A DNA stretch of 42,708 bases from Limimaricola sp041580155 (GTDB taxonomy: Bacteria; Pseudomonadota; Alphaproteobacteria; Rhodobacterales; Rhodobacteraceae), in contig JBFGEI010000002.1 in assembly GCA_041580155.1 (NCBI GenBank), positions 1 through 42,708 of the forward strand, given 5' to 3'. Every line of letters starts with the position of its first letter. Position 1 is the first letter of the stretch. Both the position numbers and the translations under genes were made by a program. This document shows, piece by piece, positions 41,736 through 42,708 of the stretch. The notes under the pieces are model-generated. The model was not told the DNA's origin and made no database searches. It was given only the letters and a program-made list of their open reading frames with translations.

Positions 41736-42518
41736 ATGGGTTTGCTCAGCCGTCTTTTTCGCCGACCGGCGACCACCGGGTTCCGCAACGCCCGGCCAAG
41801 ACCCGATACCGCGTTCTTCGCGATCGGCGATGTGCACGGGCGCGACGATCTGCTCGAGGCGCTGCTGGCGCGGCTGGCGGCGCGCGATCCCGAGGCCAAA
41901 ATCGTCTGCGCCGGCGATTACGTCGACCGCGGCCCCGACAGCGCCTCGGCGCTGGCGCGGCTTTACGACCGGCAGATGTCCGGCGGCGACAGTTTCGTCT
42001 GTCTGGCGGGCAACCACGAGGAAATGCTGCTGACGTTTCTCGACGAACCGATGCGCGCCGGTCCCGCCTGGCTGCACAACGGCGGCGGCGCCACGCTGGA
42101 AAGCTTCGGCATCACCGGGGTGACGCCGGACACCGCGCCCGAGGATTTCCAGCAGGTCGCGGACTGGCTGGCGCAGCGGATCGGCCCGGCGCGGCTGGAC
42201 TGGCTGAGACATATGCCGCGGCTCTGGCAAAGCGGCAATGTCGCGGTGGTCCATGCCGGCGCCGACCCGGCGCTGCCGCTGGAGCAGCAATCGCGCCGCA
42301 GCCTTCTTTGGGGGCATCCCGACTTCCTGCGGGTGCCGCGCGGCGATGGGCTCTGGATCGTGCATGGCCACACGATCACCGACGAACCACGGATGGCGCA
42401 GGGCCGGATCGCGATCGATACCGGCGCATACCGCTCCGGGCGGCTGACCGCGGTGCATGTCGCGGCCGGCGGGGTCGAGTTCATCAGCACGACCCCACCG
42501 CACCTGCCCGACCGCTAG
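41736..42518 (+). CDS. PPP-type serine/threonine protein phosphatase (metallophosphoesterase)
   Basis: A 260-residue enzyme with the full PPP signature: GDVHGRDD, GDYVDRGPDS and GNHEEM, then VVHAGADP and VHGHTITDEP supplying later metal-binding His. It should be a two-metal phosphatase on phosphoproteins or small phosphoesters in the cytoplasm. The ATG at 41736 gives the usual family start (short basic stretch before AFFAIGDVHG). An upstream in-frame ATG at 41697 adds an unconserved 13 residues. It is transcribed away from the exo operon, with which it may share a control region. Confidence 0.88.
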   Translation: MGLLSRLFRRPATTGFRNARPRPDTAFFAIGDVHGRDDLLEALLARLAARDPEAKIVCAGDYVDRGPDSASALARLYDRQMSGGDSFVCLAGNHEEMLLTFLDEPMRAGPAWLHNGGGATLESFGITGVTPDTAPEDFQQVADWLAQRIGPARLDWLRHMPRLWQSGNVAVVHAGADPALPLEQQSRRSLLWGHPDFLRVPRGDGLWIVHGHTITDEPRMAQGRIAIDTGAYRSGRLTAVHVAAGGVEFISTTPPHLPDR

Positions 42519-42708
42519 CGCAGGATCCGGACCGGCGTGCCCTTGTAGGCCGGGGTTTTCGACAGCACGTCATGATACGACAGCGGGACCAGCGGGTTGG
42601 TCTCGGGGTAATAGGCTCCGACGCAGCCATCCGGCAGGTCGTAGGCCAGCACCCGAAGCCCGGCGACCTCGCGGGTTTCGCCATCGTCGACGGCGCAGGC
42701 AAGCGTCA
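42515..42708 (-). CDS. Molybdopterin oxidoreductase (YdeP/FdhF type), C-terminal end
   Basis: The last 63 codons of a minus-strand gene; the 5' part lies beyond the window. The tail includes GCVGAYYPETNPLVPLSYHD, then SKTPAYKGTPVRIL, which is the end of the molydopterin-dinucleotide binding domain in the YdeP-like group of formate dehydrogenase alpha-type proteins (the segment Y-x-P-E-x-N-P-L-x-P-L is characteristic). The substrate is unknown. The stop overlaps the phosphatase stop on the other strand. Confidence 0.75.
   Translation of the reverse strand, partial: TLACAVDDGETREVAGLRVLAYDLPDGCVGAYYPETNPLVPLSYHDVLSKTPAYKGTPVRILR

Noticed and set aside
1..42708. CRISPR arrays, tRNA or rRNA genes, insertion sequences
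   Set aside because: No regular short repeats, no tRNA cloverleaf or rRNA-like sequence, and no transposase-like frame was seen on either strand.

Overview
The window is a GC-rich (by eye about two thirds G+C) alphaproteobacterial segment. The gene families (succinoglycan-type exo genes, TAXI-type TRAP transporter, CtaG/CopD-like oxidase accessory genes, a CtrA-like box) fit Rhodobacterales or a close relative. That placement is inferred; there is no rRNA gene or other taxonomic anchor.

Layout. 1-750: end of a peroxiredoxin gene and a decayed NAD(P)-dependent oxidoreductase remnant. 750-5905: a heme-copper oxidase cluster on the minus strand (CtaG-like, CopD-like, subunit II, subunit I-III fusion, small membrane protein) with one plus-strand DUF2231 gene. 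Subunit II has lost the CuA motif, so the complex looks like a quinol oxidase. 6248-11589: Pmp3-family peptide, PQQ-dependent glucose dehydrogenase, GNAT acetyltransferase, a beta-glucosidase fragment, a RibD-C/DHFR-like protein and a DUF475 membrane protein. 11930-17587: TAXI TRAP transporter (binding protein plus fused permease), an SDR dehydrogenase, purU and a protein made of two copies of one unknown domain.

18106-41391: an exopolysaccharide locus related to the exo genes of Sinorhizobium: exoY, exoF and a flippase; two GH16 glycanases and an ExoQ-like polymerase; two ExoO-like glycosyltransferases; an ExoX/SyrA-like small protein; then exoL-exoA-exoM-exoP as one tightly overlapped operon. 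A perfect TTAA-N7-TTAA box (CtrA type) lies 70 bp before exoY.

29656-35441, inside the exo locus: a complete lasso-peptide gene cluster. It has a 45-residue precursor (leader motif YETPTL, predicted nine-residue Gly-Asp ring, C-terminal serine), a strong hairpin terminator or attenuator, then five genes joined by four-base ATGA overlaps: PqqD-like RRE protein (B1), transglutaminase-like leader peptidase (B2), asparagine-synthetase-like cyclase (C), an HPr-kinase-like protein (K) and an ABC exporter (D). The C-terminal Ser together with the kinase predicts a phosphorylated lasso peptide. The divergent neighbours, a nucleotidyltransferase of the NTP_transf_5 type overlapping a family-2 glycosyltransferase, could decorate that phosphate, as known for a related system. 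This lasso system embedded in the exo locus is the main point of interest.

41736-42708: a PPP-type phosphatase gene and the C-terminal end of a YdeP/FdhF-type molybdopterin oxidoreductase. The start codons chosen rest on Shine-Dalgarno sequences and overlaps; product names rest on motif recognition, not on database searches.
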